The notes beneath the pieces are model-generated. The model had not been told where the DNA came from, did not search any database, and saw only the letters and a program-made list of their open reading frames with translations. The position numbers and the translations under genes are program-made. Positions 11,278 to 20,935 of a DNA stretch of 64,000 nt are shown here, piece by piece; position 1 is the first letter of the stretch; each line of letters opens with the position of its first letter. Origin of the DNA: Rhizobium sp. BK399 (GTDB lineage Bacteria; Pseudomonadota; Alphaproteobacteria; Rhizobiales; Rhizobiaceae); assembly GCF_014194695.1 (NCBI RefSeq), contig NZ_JACIAH010000001.1, positions 1,178,001-1,242,000 of the forward strand, written 5' to 3'.

Positions 11278-12342
11278 ATGAACGAATTCAAGAAAGTGGT
11301 TTTCTCCGGCGTCCAGCCGACAGGAAATCTCCATCTCGGCAACTATCTCGGCGCGATCCGCAAGTTCGTCGCCCTGCAGGAAGGCAACGACTGCATCTAC
11401 TGCGTCGTCGACATGCATGCGCTTACGGCACAGCTCGTCCATGAGGACATGCCGAACCAGATCCGTTCGATCGCCGCCGCCTTCATTGCGTCCGGCATCG
11501 ATCCGGAAAAGCATATCGTTTTCAACCAGTCGGCCGTGCCTCAGCATGCCGAGCTTGCCTGGATCTTCAATTGCGTTGCGCGCATCGGTTGGATGAACCG
11601 CATGACGCAGTTCAAGGACAAGGCCGGCAAGGACCGCGAGCAGGCTTCGCTCGGTCTCTACGCCTATCCGAGCCTGATGGCTGCCGACATCCTCGTCTAC
11701 CGCGGCACGCATGTCCCGGTCGGCGACGACCAGAAGCAGCACCTTGAACTCGCCCGCGACATCGCCATGAAGTTCAACCTCGACTATGCGGAACATATCC
11801 GCAAGACGGACTACGGCATCGACATCACGGTCGGCAACGAACCGGTGCATGCCTATTTCCCGATGGTCGAGCCGCTGATCGATGGCCCGGCGCCACGCGT
11901 CATGTCGCTTCGCGACGGCACCAAGAAAATGTCGAAGTCGGACCCATCAGATCTGTCGCGCATCAACCTGATGGACGACGAGGACGCGATCTCGAAGAAG
12001 ATCCGCAAGGCCAAGACCGATCCGGAAGGTTTGCCTGGTGAAGTCGACGGCCTCAAGGGCCGCCCGGAAGCCGACAACCTTGTCGGCATCTATGCGGCGC
12101 TCGCCGACAGGTCGAAGGCTGATGTGCTTGCCGAATTTGGTGGCCAGCAGTTCTCGGTGTTCAAGCCGGCGCTTGTTGATTTGGCCATCAACGTGCTCTC
12201 GCCGATCACCGCTGAAATGCGTCGCCTGATGTCGGACACCAGCCACATCGACGCGATCCTGCGCAATGGTTCCGAACGGGCGCGGGCGCGGGCCGAAGTG
12301 ACGATGAAAGAAGTGCGCGACATCGTCGGCTTCCTGTACTGA
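11278..12342 (+). CDS. trpS: tryptophanyl-tRNA synthetase
   Basis: Class Ic aminoacyl-tRNA synthetase that charges tRNA-Trp. 354 residues, normal length. The HIGH-like motif appears as [11 protein letters not shown] near the N-terminus and the KMSKS motif as [14 protein letters not shown] at 11269-11273 sits 4 nt before the ATG at 11278 and only 1 nt before the in-frame ATG at 11275, so [11 protein letters not shown] is the likelier N-terminus. A strong hairpin follows the stop. Confidence 0.95.
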   Translation: MNEFKKVVFSGVQPTGNLHLGNYLGAIRKFVALQEGNDCIYCVVDMHALTAQLVHEDMPNQIRSIAAAFIASGIDPEKHIVFNQSAVPQHAELAWIFNCVARIGWMNRMTQFKDKAGKDREQASLGLYAYPSLMAADILVYRGTHVPVGDDQKQHLELARDIAMKFNLDYAEHIRKTDYGIDITVGNEPVHAYFPMVEPLIDGPAPRVMSLRDGTKKMSKSDPSDLSRINLMDDEDAISKKIRKAKTDPEGLPGEVDGLKGRPEADNLVGIYAALADRSKADVLAEFGGQQFSVFKPALVDLAINVLSPITAEMRRLMSDTSHIDAILRNGSERARARAEVTMKEVRDIVGFLY

Positions 12343-12354
12343 AATATGACCTTG

Positions 12355-12382
12355 GCCCGGGGCGGACCTCACCGCCCCGGGC
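12355..12382 (+). terminator. hairpin after trpS, likely terminator
   Basis: GCCCGGGGCGG (12355-12365) pairs perfectly with CCGCCCCGGGC (12372-12382) around the loop ACCTCA: an 11-bp GC stem 12 nt after the trpS stop. The following T tract is poor (TTGTCG), so efficiency is uncertain. Confidence 0.6.
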
Positions 12383-12439
12383 TTGTCGAAGCCAGACCTG
12401 CGGCGTAGTCTTATCGAAACGGACCGTCAGGAGGCTTCG

Positions 12440-12865
12440 ATGCGAGATCGCAACCTCATCCAGATCGGAACCATGGAGATCCGGCTTCTGATCGACGAGG
12501 ATCAGAGCGCCGAGAGCCTCGTGATGTTCGAATTCACGGTCCCGCCCCAGGCACGTGTCCCCGCCCCTCACTATCACCGCGACGTCGACGAAGTGATCTA
12601 CGGCTTGTCCGGCACGATGACGACGACGCTGGACGGGCGCAAGCACGAGATCGGGCCCGGGGCCACCCTGTTCATTCCGCGCGGCTATGTCCACACCCAC
12701 GAGAACCTGCACGGTGAAGCCGCCAAGGCCTTGATCACCATGACGCCCGGGTTGATCGGCAGGCGCTATTTCGAGGAAATGGCTTTGGCCATCAACGTTC
12801 ATGGGAAACCCGACATCGAGCATGTGAAGGCGATCATGCGCCTTTACGGACTGGTTCCCGTCTGA
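12440..12865 (+). CDS. cupin-domain protein
   Basis: 141-residue single-domain cupin. Motif 1 is PAPHYHRDVDEVIYGLSG (His-x-His and Glu metal ligands) and motif 2 is GPGATLFIPRGYVHTHEN (last metal His). The ATG at 12440 follows CAGGAGG with 6 nt spacing; a TTG at 12383 would give a longer but less likely product. Such small cupins bind a metal and have varied or unknown substrates. No functional partner is adjacent. Confidence 0.7.
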   Translation: MRDRNLIQIGTMEIRLLIDEDQSAESLVMFEFTVPPQARVPAPHYHRDVDEVIYGLSGTMTTTLDGRKHEIGPGATLFIPRGYVHTHENLHGEAAKALITMTPGLIGRRYFEEMALAINVHGKPDIEHVKAIMRLYGLVPV

Positions 12866-12946
12866 CGCAGACTGGCCCGGCAGACCGTTCGAGGGTCAAA
12901 AACGAGGGCTTGCAAATTTTCAGGTTCAGGTGTCAGAGTCCGGCCC

Positions 12947-13438
12947 ATGGTATCGAAACGACTCTCCCGGCTCGAAGGTCATCGCCGCAAATTCATTGCG
13001 GTCATCGACGATACGCCCGAATGCTCCCGCGCCGTCCACTACGCCGGTCGGCGCGCCAAGAACTCGAACGGCGGCCTAGTGCTGATGTACGTGATTCCGG
13101 AGGGGGACTTCCAGCAATGGTTGGGGGTTGAGGAGATTATGCGGGCCGAGGCGCGCGAGGAAGCCGAAGCGGTGGTCGCGAAAGCGGCGCACGTGGTTCG
13201 CGAAACGATCGGCATCGACCCGGAGATCGTCATCCGCGAGGGAAGTGCCACCGAGCAGATCAACGCCGTCATCGAAGAAGACCGCGATATCGCGATCCTG
13301 GTGCTGGCCGCAAGCTCCGCCAAGGAGGGACCGGGGCCGCTGGTGTCGTCGATCGCCGGACGTGGCGCGACATTTCCGATCCCCGTCACGGTCCTGCCTG
13401 ATACATTGACGGACGAGGAACTGGATGCGCTCGCATAA
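12947..13438 (+). CDS. universal stress protein (UspA family)
   Basis: 163-residue cytosolic protein. It starts the Usp fold with KFIAVIDDTPECSRAVHYAG and has GLVLMYVIPEGDFQQW, a pattern common in the single-domain alphaproteobacterial Usp group. The C-terminal ATP-loop GxxGxxG(S/T) is not clearly present (LAASSAKEGPGPLVSSIAG), so it may be a non-nucleotide-binding type. Probably monocistronic, upstream of the Nfu gene. Confidence 0.75.
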   Translation: MVSKRLSRLEGHRRKFIAVIDDTPECSRAVHYAGRRAKNSNGGLVLMYVIPEGDFQQWLGVEEIMRAEAREEAEAVVAKAAHVVRETIGIDPEIVIREGSATEQINAVIEEDRDIAILVLAASSAKEGPGPLVSSIAGRGATFPIPVTVLPDTLTDEELDALA

Positions 13439-13548
13439 AGCGATTTCTTGAGTACCAGTCTCTTGAATAGAGTTGCCAATCGGCTTATTTTCTTTTTTGA
13501 AGAATTCTAAAGACGGCGTGGGCCGCTGCCCGCCGCACGGAGAGCGAG

Positions 13549-14115
13549 ATGTTTATTCAGACCGAAGCCACGCCGAATCCCGCCACGCAGAAGTTCCTGC
13601 CGGGTCGGGTCGTCATGGAAAACGGAACCGCCGAATTCCGCAACGCGGACGAGGCTGAGGCATCGCCGCTCGCGGCTCGCCTGTTCGAGATTCCTGGCGT
13701 GACCGGCGTCTATTTCGGCTACGATTTCATTTCCGTGTCCAAGGACAATGCCGAGTGGCAGCACCTGAAGCCGGCGATCCTCGGCTCAATCATGGAACAC
13801 TTCATGTCCGGCAAGCCCGTGATGGGCGACGCTTCTGTCCTTTCCGAAGATCTTGATGCCGGCGGCGAATTCTTCGATGAAGCCGATGAATCGATCGTGC
13901 TCACCATCAAGGAATTGCTGGATACCCGAGTCCGTCCCGCCGTTGCACAGGATGGCGGCGACATCACCTTCCGTGGCTTCAAGGACGGCAAGGTCTATCT
14001 CAACATGAAAGGCTCCTGCTCCGGCTGCCCGTCTTCGACGGCGACGCTGAAGCATGGCGTGCAGAACCTGCTTCGCCATTTCGTTCCGGAAGTCGAGGAA
14101 GTCGTCGCCGCCTGA
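13549..14115 (+). CDS. Nfu-type iron-sulfur cluster scaffold/carrier
   Basis: 188 residues with two domains: the N-terminal Nfu_N domain (MFIQTEATPNPATQKFLPG) and the C-terminal NifU-like domain with the cluster-binding CSGCPSS (Cys-x-x-Cys). It delivers Fe-S clusters to target enzymes. A candidate client nearby is MiaB, a two-cluster enzyme 2.6 kb downstream. GAGAG lies upstream of the ATG at 13549. In rhizobia it commonly precedes tsaB, as here. Confidence 0.9.
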   Translation: MFIQTEATPNPATQKFLPGRVVMENGTAEFRNADEAEASPLAARLFEIPGVTGVYFGYDFISVSKDNAEWQHLKPAILGSIMEHFMSGKPVMGDASVLSEDLDAGGEFFDEADESIVLTIKELLDTRVRPAVAQDGGDITFRGFKDGKVYLNMKGSCSGCPSSTATLKHGVQNLLRHFVPEVEEVVAA

Positions 14116-14216
14116 CGACGACGCCCTGTCCCGGCATTTGTCCTGGCGCAGCATTTGCAAGCGCGGCAGGGTGAATGTATGGACGCTGAGGAACGCTTTA
14201 TTCGGAAATTGATGCC

Positions 14217-14876
14217 ATGATCATACTGGCGCTCGACACCGCAGGTGTGGATTGCGCTGCCGCTCTCTATGACAGCGGCAGGGATACGATGCTGGGGGAG
14301 GCATCGGACATGATCGGCAAGGGGCATGCTGAACATCTGATGGGAATCGTCGACCGCGTGCTGGAGCAGGCCGGCGTCGCGCTTTCGGCTGTCGATCGCA
14401 TTGCCGTTACCATCGGCCCAGGCTCCTTTACCGGCATTCGCGTCGGCGTCGCCGCCGCCCGTGGCTTTGCGCTGTCGCTCGGCGTTCCGGCCGTCGGCGT
14501 CACCACGCTTGCGGTCATGGCCGAGGCGCAGCGGTTGAAGACGCCAGGGCGGAGCGTGCTTACCGCCATGGATGCCAAGCGAAACGAGATCTATCTGCAG
14601 ACATTCGATGCCGATGGCGAACCGCTCGATGAGGCCCGCGCTGTCGCCGTCGAGGAAGCACAGGCAATTGCTGCGACGTTCGAGGGCGAAATTGCCGGTT
14701 CGGCTACGCCGCTCTTGAAACCCGGCACGATCGGCGATTGCGCCAACCATTTCCCGATTTCCATCGTGGCGCGTCTCGGCGCTGCCGCCGACCCGTCTTC
14801 CGGAAAGCCGAAGCCCCTCTATCTGCGCGGACCCGATGCCAAGCCGCAGGCCGGGTTTGCGATTGCGCGAGTATGA
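14217..14876 (+). CDS. tsaB: tRNA threonylcarbamoyladenosine biosynthesis protein TsaB
   Basis: Scaffold partner of TsaD in forming t6A37 on ANN-decoding tRNAs. 219 residues of the ASKHA fold. It opens with ILALDTAGVDCAAALYD and has the family motif TIGPGSFTGIRVGVAAARG. The stop overlaps the rimI start in ATGA (14873-14876), so the two are coupled, a common bacterial pairing. Confidence 0.93.
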   Translation: MIILALDTAGVDCAAALYDSGRDTMLGEASDMIGKGHAEHLMGIVDRVLEQAGVALSAVDRIAVTIGPGSFTGIRVGVAAARGFALSLGVPAVGVTTLAVMAEAQRLKTPGRSVLTAMDAKRNEIYLQTFDADGEPLDEARAVAVEEAQAIAATFEGEIAGSATPLLKPGTIGDCANHFPISIVARLGAAADPSSGKPKPLYLRGPDAKPQAGFAIARV

Positions 14877-15373
14877 CCATGTTGGAATCCTATCTGACGC
14901 TGAAGCCGGAATTCGAGATTGTCCCGATGGACGCCGATGACTGCCGCGCCGTGGCGGCGTTACACGGCGAACGCTTCGCACGACCATGGGGCGATGGCGA
15001 ATTCTATAGCTTGCTCAGCCAGGACACCGTCTTCGGCTTCGTCGCTCGGCAGACCAACGCATTTCTGAAGAAGCCGCTGCCGGGTTTTGTGCTCGCGCGT
15101 CAGGTCGCTGGCGAGGCGGAGATCCTGACAGTCGCCGTGCAGACGAAGGTCGCTCGCGCCGGCCTTGGCTGGCGGCTGATGCAAGCTGCGATGCGTGAAG
15201 CGAAGCTGCGCGGTGGCGAGAGCATCTTCCTGGAGGTCGATGACGGCAATGCGGCAGCGCTCGGGCTCTACCGCAAGCTTGGATTCGAGAAAGTCGGTGA
15301 ACGCAAGGGTTACTACAAGGATACCCAGGGCGCGGTTTCCACGGCGCTTGTCATGAAGCGCGTTCTTCGCTAG
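14873..15373 (+). CDS. rimI: ribosomal-protein alanine N-acetyltransferase RimI (GNAT)
   Basis: 166-residue GNAT enzyme that acetylates the N-terminus of ribosomal protein S18. The acetyl-CoA loop appears as VQTKVARAGLGWRLMQAA (Q/R-x-x-G-x-G/A) and the C-terminal region as LEVDDGNAAALGLYRKLGFEKVGERKGYY, typical of RimI. The ATG at 14873 overlaps the tsaB stop; a second ATG at 14879 is possible. Its position after tsaB supports RimI over a generic acetyltransferase. Confidence 0.88.
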   Translation: MTMLESYLTLKPEFEIVPMDADDCRAVAALHGERFARPWGDGEFYSLLSQDTVFGFVARQTNAFLKKPLPGFVLARQVAGEAEILTVAVQTKVARAGLGWRLMQAAMREAKLRGGESIFLEVDDGNAAALGLYRKLGFEKVGERKGYYKDTQGAVSTALVMKRVLR

Positions 15374-15409
15374 TCCGTTGCTCAAACGTTGACTATCGGA
15401 AGGCAGCCC

Positions 15410-15838
15410 ATGACTGACGTCGCCAAGACCCTTGAGGAGCTTTGCACCGAACGCGGCATGCGCATGACCGAGCAGCGCCGGGTGATTGCCCGCATCCTCG
15501 AGGAGTCGGCCGACCACCCTGACGTGGAGGAACTCTACCGCCGCTCCGTCAAGGTCGACGCCAAGATCTCCATCTCCACCGTCTATCGCACCGTGAAATT
15601 GTTCGAGGACGCCGGCATTATCGAACGCCACGACTTCCGAGACGGCCGCTCGCGCTATGAGACGGTGCCGGAAGAGCATCACGACCATCTCATCGACCTG
15701 AAGTCGGGCGTCGTCATCGAGTTTCACTCGCCGGAGATCGAGGCCCTGCAGGAACGCATTGCCCGCGAGCATGGCTTCAAGCTCGTCGACCATCGACTGG
15801 AGCTCTATGGCATCCCACTCAAAAAGGACGAGCGCTGA
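15410..15838 (+). CDS. fur: Fur-family regulator; in rhizobia usually Mur, manganese-responsive
   Basis: 142-residue metal-dependent repressor. The N-terminal winged helix contains RMTEQRRVIARILEE and SISTVYRTVKLFEDAGII. The C-terminal part has the histidine-rich EEHHDHLIDLKSG and a further metal site around EREHGF-like IAREHGFKLVDH. It lacks a Cys-x-x-Cys structural zinc pair. Known biology of rhizobial orthologues: this Fur homologue acts as Mur, repressing manganese uptake genes, while iron control is taken over by RirA and Irr. The ATG at 15410 follows GGAAGG; TTG at 15389 is less likely. Confidence 0.9.
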   Translation: MTDVAKTLEELCTERGMRMTEQRRVIARILEESADHPDVEELYRRSVKVDAKISISTVYRTVKLFEDAGIIERHDFRDGRSRYETVPEEHHDHLIDLKSGVVIEFHSPEIEALQERIAREHGFKLVDHRLELYGIPLKKDER

Positions 15839-15842
15839 GGCC

Positions 15843-15872
15843 ATGAGCGCAGCCGCGGAGTCTTCGTTTTGA
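15843..15872 (+). other. nine-codon leader frame ending on the olsA start
   Basis: An ATG 4 nt after the fur stop opens a nine-codon frame whose TGA (15870-15872) overlaps the TTG start of the next gene (15869-15871). This could couple translation of olsA to its upstream neighbour. It may be chance; no peptide function is proposed. Confidence 0.3.
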
Positions 15873-16666
15873 TCGCCTGGCTGCGTCTCGCCCTCGCCGG
15901 TATCGTCATTTTCTTCGCCAGCATAGTGCTTATGCCCTGGCAGCTTCTTGCGTTGCGCTTCGACTGGAAGCTGCGACGCTGGCTGCCGCGCATCTGGCAT
16001 CGCATCGTTTGTTTCTGCCTCGGCATCCGAATCCGCGTCCATGGCAAGATGGAGACCCACAGGCCGTTGATGCTTTGCGCCAACCATTCGTCGTGGATGG
16101 ACATCATGGTGTTGTCCGCGGTCGCCGACGTCGCCTTCATCGCCAAGATCGAAGTGCGCGACTGGCCGATCTTCGGCAACCTGGCGAAGCTGCAGAAGAG
16201 CGTGTTCGTGGTGCGCGAGGAAAAGCGCAAGACCGGCCACCAGGCCAACGAAATTGCCACCCGCATGGCGGATGGCGAGATCGTCGTTCTGTTCCCGGAG
16301 GGCACGACCTCGGACGGGAATCGGCTTCTCGAGGTCAAATCCTCGCTGTTTGGCGCAGCCGCCATGGCGGTGCCGGCGTCGCCAACAGGCGCCGTCGTGG
16401 TTCAACCGGTCGCGGTTGCCTATACGGGTGTCTACGGCCTGCCGATGGGCCGTTATCACCGGCCCCTCGCCTCTTGGCCAGGCGATGTCGAGATGTTCCC
16501 GCACCTGAAGGACATGCTGCAATGCGGTGCCTTCGAGGTTGACGTCTGTTTCGGCGAGGCGGTGGAGTATCGTGCCGACAGTAACCGCAAGGAAGTCAGC
16601 GCGACGATTGCCCGACGCATCCGCACGATGCTTGGCGCCGCTTTGCGCGGTCACAAGACGGCCTAA
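15869..16666 (+). CDS. olsA: PlsC-type acyltransferase, probably lyso-ornithine lipid O-acyltransferase OlsA
   Basis: 265-residue membrane-associated acyltransferase. An N-terminal hydrophobic segment (LALAGIVIFFASIVLMPW) precedes the catalytic NHSSWMD (the H-x4-D motif) and the acceptor motif FPEGTTSDGNRLL. The PlsC family makes phosphatidic acid; in Sinorhizobium the copy between the Fur homologue and miaB is, as I recall, olsA, which completes phosphate-free ornithine lipids. That identity is inferred from context. TTG start at 15869 with GGAG 8 nt upstream. Confidence 0.75.
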   Translation: MIAWLRLALAGIVIFFASIVLMPWQLLALRFDWKLRRWLPRIWHRIVCFCLGIRIRVHGKMETHRPLMLCANHSSWMDIMVLSAVADVAFIAKIEVRDWPIFGNLAKLQKSVFVVREEKRKTGHQANEIATRMADGEIVVLFPEGTTSDGNRLLEVKSSLFGAAAMAVPASPTGAVVVQPVAVAYTGVYGLPMGRYHRPLASWPGDVEMFPHLKDMLQCGAFEVDVCFGEAVEYRADSNRKEVSATIARRIRTMLGAALRGHKTA

Positions 16667-16716
16667 GGCACAAGATTTCCTTTTCTCGCGCATGAAAAAC
16701 CACTAAATAGCCGGCC

Positions 16717-18126
16717 ATGACCCAGGACAGCGCCCTTCTTCAGGCCCCGGAGACCGATCTCCGCGATGGCAGCAACAGCCGCAAGGTATTCATCAAGACC
16801 TACGGCTGCCAAATGAACGTCTACGACTCGACGCGCATGAGCGATGCACTCGCCCGTGACGGATATGAGCCGACGGAAGTCATGGAAGAGGCTGACCTTG
16901 TCCTGCTCAACACCTGCCATATCCGCGAAAAGGCTGCTGAAAAGGTCTATTCGGCGCTTGGTCGTCTGCGCGACATGAAGAAGGAACGCAGCAAGCAAGG
17001 CCGGGAGTTCATGATCGGCGTTGCCGGCTGTGTCGCACAGGCCGAGGGCGAGGAAATCCTGCGCCGGGCGCCAGCCGTCGATGTCGTCATCGGTCCTCAG
17101 ACCTATCACCGCCTGCCGGAAGCGCTGCGCAAGGCGAAGGAAGGCCAGCGCATCGTCGACACCGAATATGCGCTGGAAGACAAGTTCGAGCATCTGCCGA
17201 TCGCCGAAGCCAAGAAAATCCGCTCGCGTGGCGTCACCTCCTTCCTTACCGTCCAAGAAGGATGCGACAAGTTCTGCACTTTCTGTGTCGTGCCTTACAC
17301 CCGCGGTTCGGAAGTGTCGCGGCCGGTCAGCCAGATCGTCGAGGAAGCGCAAAAGCTCGTCGAGGGCGGCGTACGCGAGATCACCCTGCTCGGCCAGAAC
17401 GTCAACGCCTGGCATGGTGTCGGCGCCAACGGTCAGGAATGGACCCTTGGCGACCTGCTTTACCGGTTGGCGGAAATTCCCGGGCTTGCGCGCCTGCGCT
17501 ACACCACCAGCCATCCGCGCGACATGGACGACCGCCTGATCGAAGCGCATCGGGATCTCCGAGCGCTGATGCCATACCTGCATCTGCCGGTGCAGGCCGG
17601 CTCCGACCGCATCCTGAAGGCGATGAACCGGCGCCATACGGCTGCCGAGTATCTGACCCTGATTGAGCGGATCCGCGCCGCCCGTCCGGACATCGCTCTC
17701 TCCGGCGACTTTATCGTCGGTTTTCCGGGGGAGACAGACCAGGATTTTGAAGATACACTCCGCCTGGTGGAGGAGGTCCGCTATGCACAGGCCTTCTCCT
17801 TCAAGTACTCGACACGGCCGGGCACGCCCGGTGCGGAGCTGAAGGACCAGGTGCCGGAAGAGATCAAGGCAGAACGGCTTGAATGCCTGCAGGCGCTTCT
17901 CCTGAAGCAACAGCAGGAATTTGCCGAATCCTGTGTCGGGAAAACGATCGAACTGTTGCTTGAAAAGCCCGGTCGTATGCCAGGACAGCTTATAGGCCGT
18001 TCTCCCTGGCTTCAGTCCGTGAATGTTGATGCAAAAGCATTGCAAATCGGTGACATTATTAATGTGCGAATCACCGGAACCGGAACCAACAGCCTGTTTG
18101 CCGAGATAGCAGAGGCTGAGGTTTAA
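16717..18126 (+). CDS. miaB: tRNA-2-methylthio-N6-dimethylallyladenosine synthase MiaB
   Basis: Radical-SAM methylthiotransferase acting on i6A37 of tRNAs reading U-starting codons. 469 residues. The N-terminal UPF0004 domain supplies cluster cysteines in [20 protein letters not shown] and [10 protein letters not shown]. The radical-SAM motif is [15 protein letters not shown] (Cys-x3-Cys-x2-Cys), and a C-terminal TRAM domain binds tRNA. Start ATG at 16717 is close to the usual N-terminus. The gene lies head to tail with phoH, a widely conserved order. Confidence 0.95.
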   Translation: MTQDSALLQAPETDLRDGSNSRKVFIKTYGCQMNVYDSTRMSDALARDGYEPTEVMEEADLVLLNTCHIREKAAEKVYSALGRLRDMKKERSKQGREFMIGVAGCVAQAEGEEILRRAPAVDVVIGPQTYHRLPEALRKAKEGQRIVDTEYALEDKFEHLPIAEAKKIRSRGVTSFLTVQEGCDKFCTFCVVPYTRGSEVSRPVSQIVEEAQKLVEGGVREITLLGQNVNAWHGVGANGQEWTLGDLLYRLAEIPGLARLRYTTSHPRDMDDRLIEAHRDLRALMPYLHLPVQAGSDRILKAMNRRHTAAEYLTLIERIRAARPDIALSGDFIVGFPGETDQDFEDTLRLVEEVRYAQAFSFKYSTRPGTPGAELKDQVPEEIKAERLECLQALLLKQQQEFAESCVGKTIELLLEKPGRMPGQLIGRSPWLQSVNVDAKALQIGDIINVRITGTGTNSLFAEIAEAEV

Positions 18127-18145
18127 ACCCTAGGAGCTCGACCGC

Positions 18146-19198
18146 TTGAACGGACAAGAATTGGTTTCTTCTTCACCGCGCCACCCACGCATTGCGAGCG
18201 ACGCCAATCACTTTATTCTGACGTTCGAGAACAATCGGTTCGCCAGCGAATTGTTCGGTCAGTTTGACCAGAACCTCAAGCTGCTTGAAGAGCGTCTGCA
18301 CATCGACGCTCGAGCGCGGGGCAATTCCGTCGTTATATCAGGGGACATCGTCGCTACCAACCAGGCGCGGCGCACCCTCGACTATCTCTATGAGAAACTC
18401 CAGAAAGGCGGCAGCGTGGAGCGATCCGACGTTGAAGGCGCGATCCGCATGGCGGTCGCGGCGGACGATCAGCTGAGCCTGCCAACCATGGAGCGCAAGG
18501 CCAAGCTGACCATGGCACAGGTTTCCACGCGCAAGAAGACCATCATTGCCCGGACTCCGACCCAGGACGCCTATCTCAGGGCACTGGAGCGAGCCGAACT
18601 GGTTTTCGGTTGTGGACCCGCAGGTACCGGCAAGACCTATCTCGCCGTCGCCCATGCCGCCCAGCTTCTTGAACGTGGCATGGTCGAGAAGATCATCCTT
18701 TCCCGCCCGGCCGTGGAAGCCGGCGAGCGCCTCGGCTTCTTGCCCGGCGATATGAAGGAAAAGGTCGATCCCTACCTTCGCCCGCTCTATGACGCGCTTT
18801 ACGACATGATGCCGGCCGACAAGGTCGATCGTGCGATCACCGCAGGCGTTATCGAAATCGCGCCGCTCGCCTTCATGCGCGGTCGGACGCTCGCGAACGC
18901 CGCCGTCATCCTCGACGAGGCGCAGAACACGACCTCGATGCAGATGAAGATGTTCCTAACGCGTCTTGGTGAGAACTCACGTATGATCGTCACCGGCGAC
19001 CCGAGCCAGATCGACCTGCCGCGCGGTGTCAAGTCGGGACTGGTGGAGGCTCTTCAACTGCTGAACGGCGTCGAGGGCATCTCGATTGTCCGCTTCAAGG
19101 ATACCGACGTGGTGCGCCATCCGCTTGTCGGGCGCATAGTCAGAGCCTACGATTCCACCTATGCAACGGAAACCGAAGAGGTTAGCCGGCAGGACTGA
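18146..19198 (+). CDS. phoH: PhoH-like ATPase
   Basis: 350-residue PhoH-family P-loop ATPase thought to act in RNA metabolism with YbeY. Walker A is [11 protein letters not shown] and Walker B is [13 protein letters not shown], followed by [14 protein letters not shown] start at 18146 with TAGGAG 9 nt upstream. The stop overlaps the ybeY start by one base (TGATG), so the miaB-phoH-ybeY-tlyC-lnt order is tightly packed. Confidence 0.93.
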   Translation: MNGQELVSSSPRHPRIASDANHFILTFENNRFASELFGQFDQNLKLLEERLHIDARARGNSVVISGDIVATNQARRTLDYLYEKLQKGGSVERSDVEGAIRMAVAADDQLSLPTMERKAKLTMAQVSTRKKTIIARTPTQDAYLRALERAELVFGCGPAGTGKTYLAVAHAAQLLERGMVEKIILSRPAVEAGERLGFLPGDMKEKVDPYLRPLYDALYDMMPADKVDRAITAGVIEIAPLAFMRGRTLANAAVILDEAQNTTSMQMKMFLTRLGENSRMIVTGDPSQIDLPRGVKSGLVEALQLLNGVEGISIVRFKDTDVVRHPLVGRIVRAYDSTYATETEEVSRQD

Positions 19199-19713
19199 TG
19201 GCGGAACTCGATATCCAGATTAGCGTCGAGGAGGGCAATTGGCCCTCCGAAGATGCGTTGCATGCATTGGCGGACCGGGTGCTTGAAACGGCCGCCAACT
19301 ATCTGCGCGAGACGGTCAAACAGCCATTTCCGAAAATGGTGCCCGAGGTTTCGCTGGTCTTCACGGACGACGCCTCGATCCAGGACATCAATGCCGAGTG
19401 GCGCGGCAAGGACAAGCCGACCAACGTGCTTTCCTTTCCCGCCTTTCCCGTCACGCCGGGCAAGGTGCCAGGTCCGATGCTAGGCGACATCATCATCGCA
19501 AGAGAGACCGTGGAGCGGGAGGCAATCGAGCTCGAGAAGCGCTTTGACGACCACCTGACGCATCTGATCGTGCATGGATTCTTGCATCTCTTCGGCTACG
19601 ACCATAATAATGACGCTGAAGCCGAAATAATGGAGGGGCTGGAGACTCGCATTTTGGCGGTACTCGGCCTATCTGACCCATACGAGGGTCAAGACCTTAA
19701 AATGGAACCATGA
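19198..19713 (+). CDS. ybeY: endoribonuclease YbeY
   Basis: Zinc-dependent single-strand endoribonuclease for 16S rRNA 3'-end maturation and ribosome quality control; it also affects small-RNA regulation in Sinorhizobium. 171 residues. The diagnostic zinc motif [15 protein letters not shown] (H-x3-H-x5-H) is intact, and TNVLSFP matches the family. It overlaps phoH upstream and tlyC downstream (ATGA at 19710-19713). Confidence 0.95.
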   Translation: MAELDIQISVEEGNWPSEDALHALADRVLETAANYLRETVKQPFPKMVPEVSLVFTDDASIQDINAEWRGKDKPTNVLSFPAFPVTPGKVPGPMLGDIIIARETVEREAIELEKRFDDHLTHLIVHGFLHLFGYDHNNDAEAEIMEGLETRILAVLGLSDPYEGQDLKMEP

Positions 19714-20858
19714 GCGACTTTACGACGAGACCGGCCGCCGAGGCCAAGGACGCCGATCAATCATCCTCCTCCGACGAGGGTGGCAGTAGTAGGCAGTCTG
19801 GACGATCCCAATCCTTCTGGTCGCGTGCGGCGCGTATCTTAAGACCGCAGCAAAACTCACGCCTTCGCGAAGATATTGCGGATGCTTTGATGACCGACGC
19901 TGCGGTCGGAGACGTCTTTTCGCCCGATGAGCGGGCGATGCTGCATAACATTCTGCGCTTCCGCGAAGTGCGCGTTGCCGATGTTATGGTCCCCCGTGCC
20001 GATATCGAAGCCGTCGATCAGAACATCACCATCGGCGAGTTGATGATCCTGTTCGAGGAATCCGGTCGTTCGCGTATGCCCGTCTATGCCGATACGCTCG
20101 ACGACCCGCGCGGCATGGTGCATATCCGTGATCTCCTCTCCTACGTCGCCAAGCAGGCGCGGAACAAGCGCCGCGGTAGCGCCAGGGCCATCAAGCCGGC
20201 GACGCCTCTCGTGGACGTTTCCCCCGAACATCTGCAGAAGCCGACCCGCTCCGTGAAGGCGAATTTCGATCTCAGCCGCGTCGACCTGCAGAAGACCCTG
20301 TCGGAGGCCGGGATCATCCGCAAGATCCTCTTCGTCCCGCCATCCATGCTCGCGTCGGATCTGCTTCGCCGCATGCAGGTGAACCGCACGCAGATGGCGC
20401 TCGTCATCGACGAATATGGCGGCACTGACGGCCTGGCGTCGCACGAGGACATCGTCGAGATGGTCGTCGGCGACATCGATGACGAACACGACGACGAAGA
20501 GGTGATGTTCAAGCGGGTGTCGGAAGACGTCTTCGTCGCGGATGCGCGTGTCGAACTGGAGGAGATCGCCGAGGCGATCGGACCGGACTTCGACATCACC
20601 GAGCAGGTCGACGAAGTCGACACGCTGGGCGGCCTGATCTTCTCCGAGCTTGGACGCATTCCGGTGCGGGGCGAGGTGGTGCAGGCCCTGCCCGGTTTCG
20701 AGTTCCACATCCTCGATGCCGATCCGCGTCGCATCAAGCGCGTGAGGATTACCCGCAAGCGCCAGGCCATTCGTCGCCGCGCCAAGCTCGATGGTGACGG
20801 CACAGCCGGCTCGGACCAGGGCGAAGAGCGGCAGACGGACGTCCCCACGACAAACTGA
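19710..20858 (+). CDS. CBS-domain transporter-associated protein (TlyC/CorC family)
   Basis: 382 residues. A CBS pair occupies the middle (starting about [22 protein letters not shown] and again at [17 protein letters not shown]) and the CorC_HlyC domain the C-terminus ([21 protein letters not shown]). There is no DUF21 membrane domain, so this is the short soluble CorC/YbeX type rather than a true haemolysin. The YbeY-YbeX-Lnt order is also found in gammaproteobacteria. Family members are linked to magnesium/cobalt export or ribosome maturation. Confidence 0.88.
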   Translation: MSDFTTRPAAEAKDADQSSSSDEGGSSRQSGRSQSFWSRAARILRPQQNSRLREDIADALMTDAAVGDVFSPDERAMLHNILRFREVRVADVMVPRADIEAVDQNITIGELMILFEESGRSRMPVYADTLDDPRGMVHIRDLLSYVAKQARNKRRGSARAIKPATPLVDVSPEHLQKPTRSVKANFDLSRVDLQKTLSEAGIIRKILFVPPSMLASDLLRRMQVNRTQMALVIDEYGGTDGLASHEDIVEMVVGDIDDEHDDEEVMFKRVSEDVFVADARVELEEIAEAIGPDFDITEQVDEVDTLGGLIFSELGRIPVRGEVVQALPGFEFHILDADPRRIKRVRITRKRQAIRRRAKLDGDGTAGSDQGEERQTDVPTTN

Positions 20859-20935
20859 TTGCCGCAAAGCACGACAAACGGCGGCTTTTTTGAAACACTG
20901 CGGTCGGGTTGATTCGCGGCTTGACGGGAGTGCGC

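Noticed and set aside
14960..16693. Minus-strand open frame of 577 codons
   Set aside because: It spans the antisense of rimI, fur and olsA, all of which have conserved motifs on the plus strand. No family features were seen.
19710..20858. Haemolysin (as TlyC genes are often named)
   Set aside because: The protein has only CBS and CorC domains and lies in the ybeY-lnt context; haemolysis is a legacy label.
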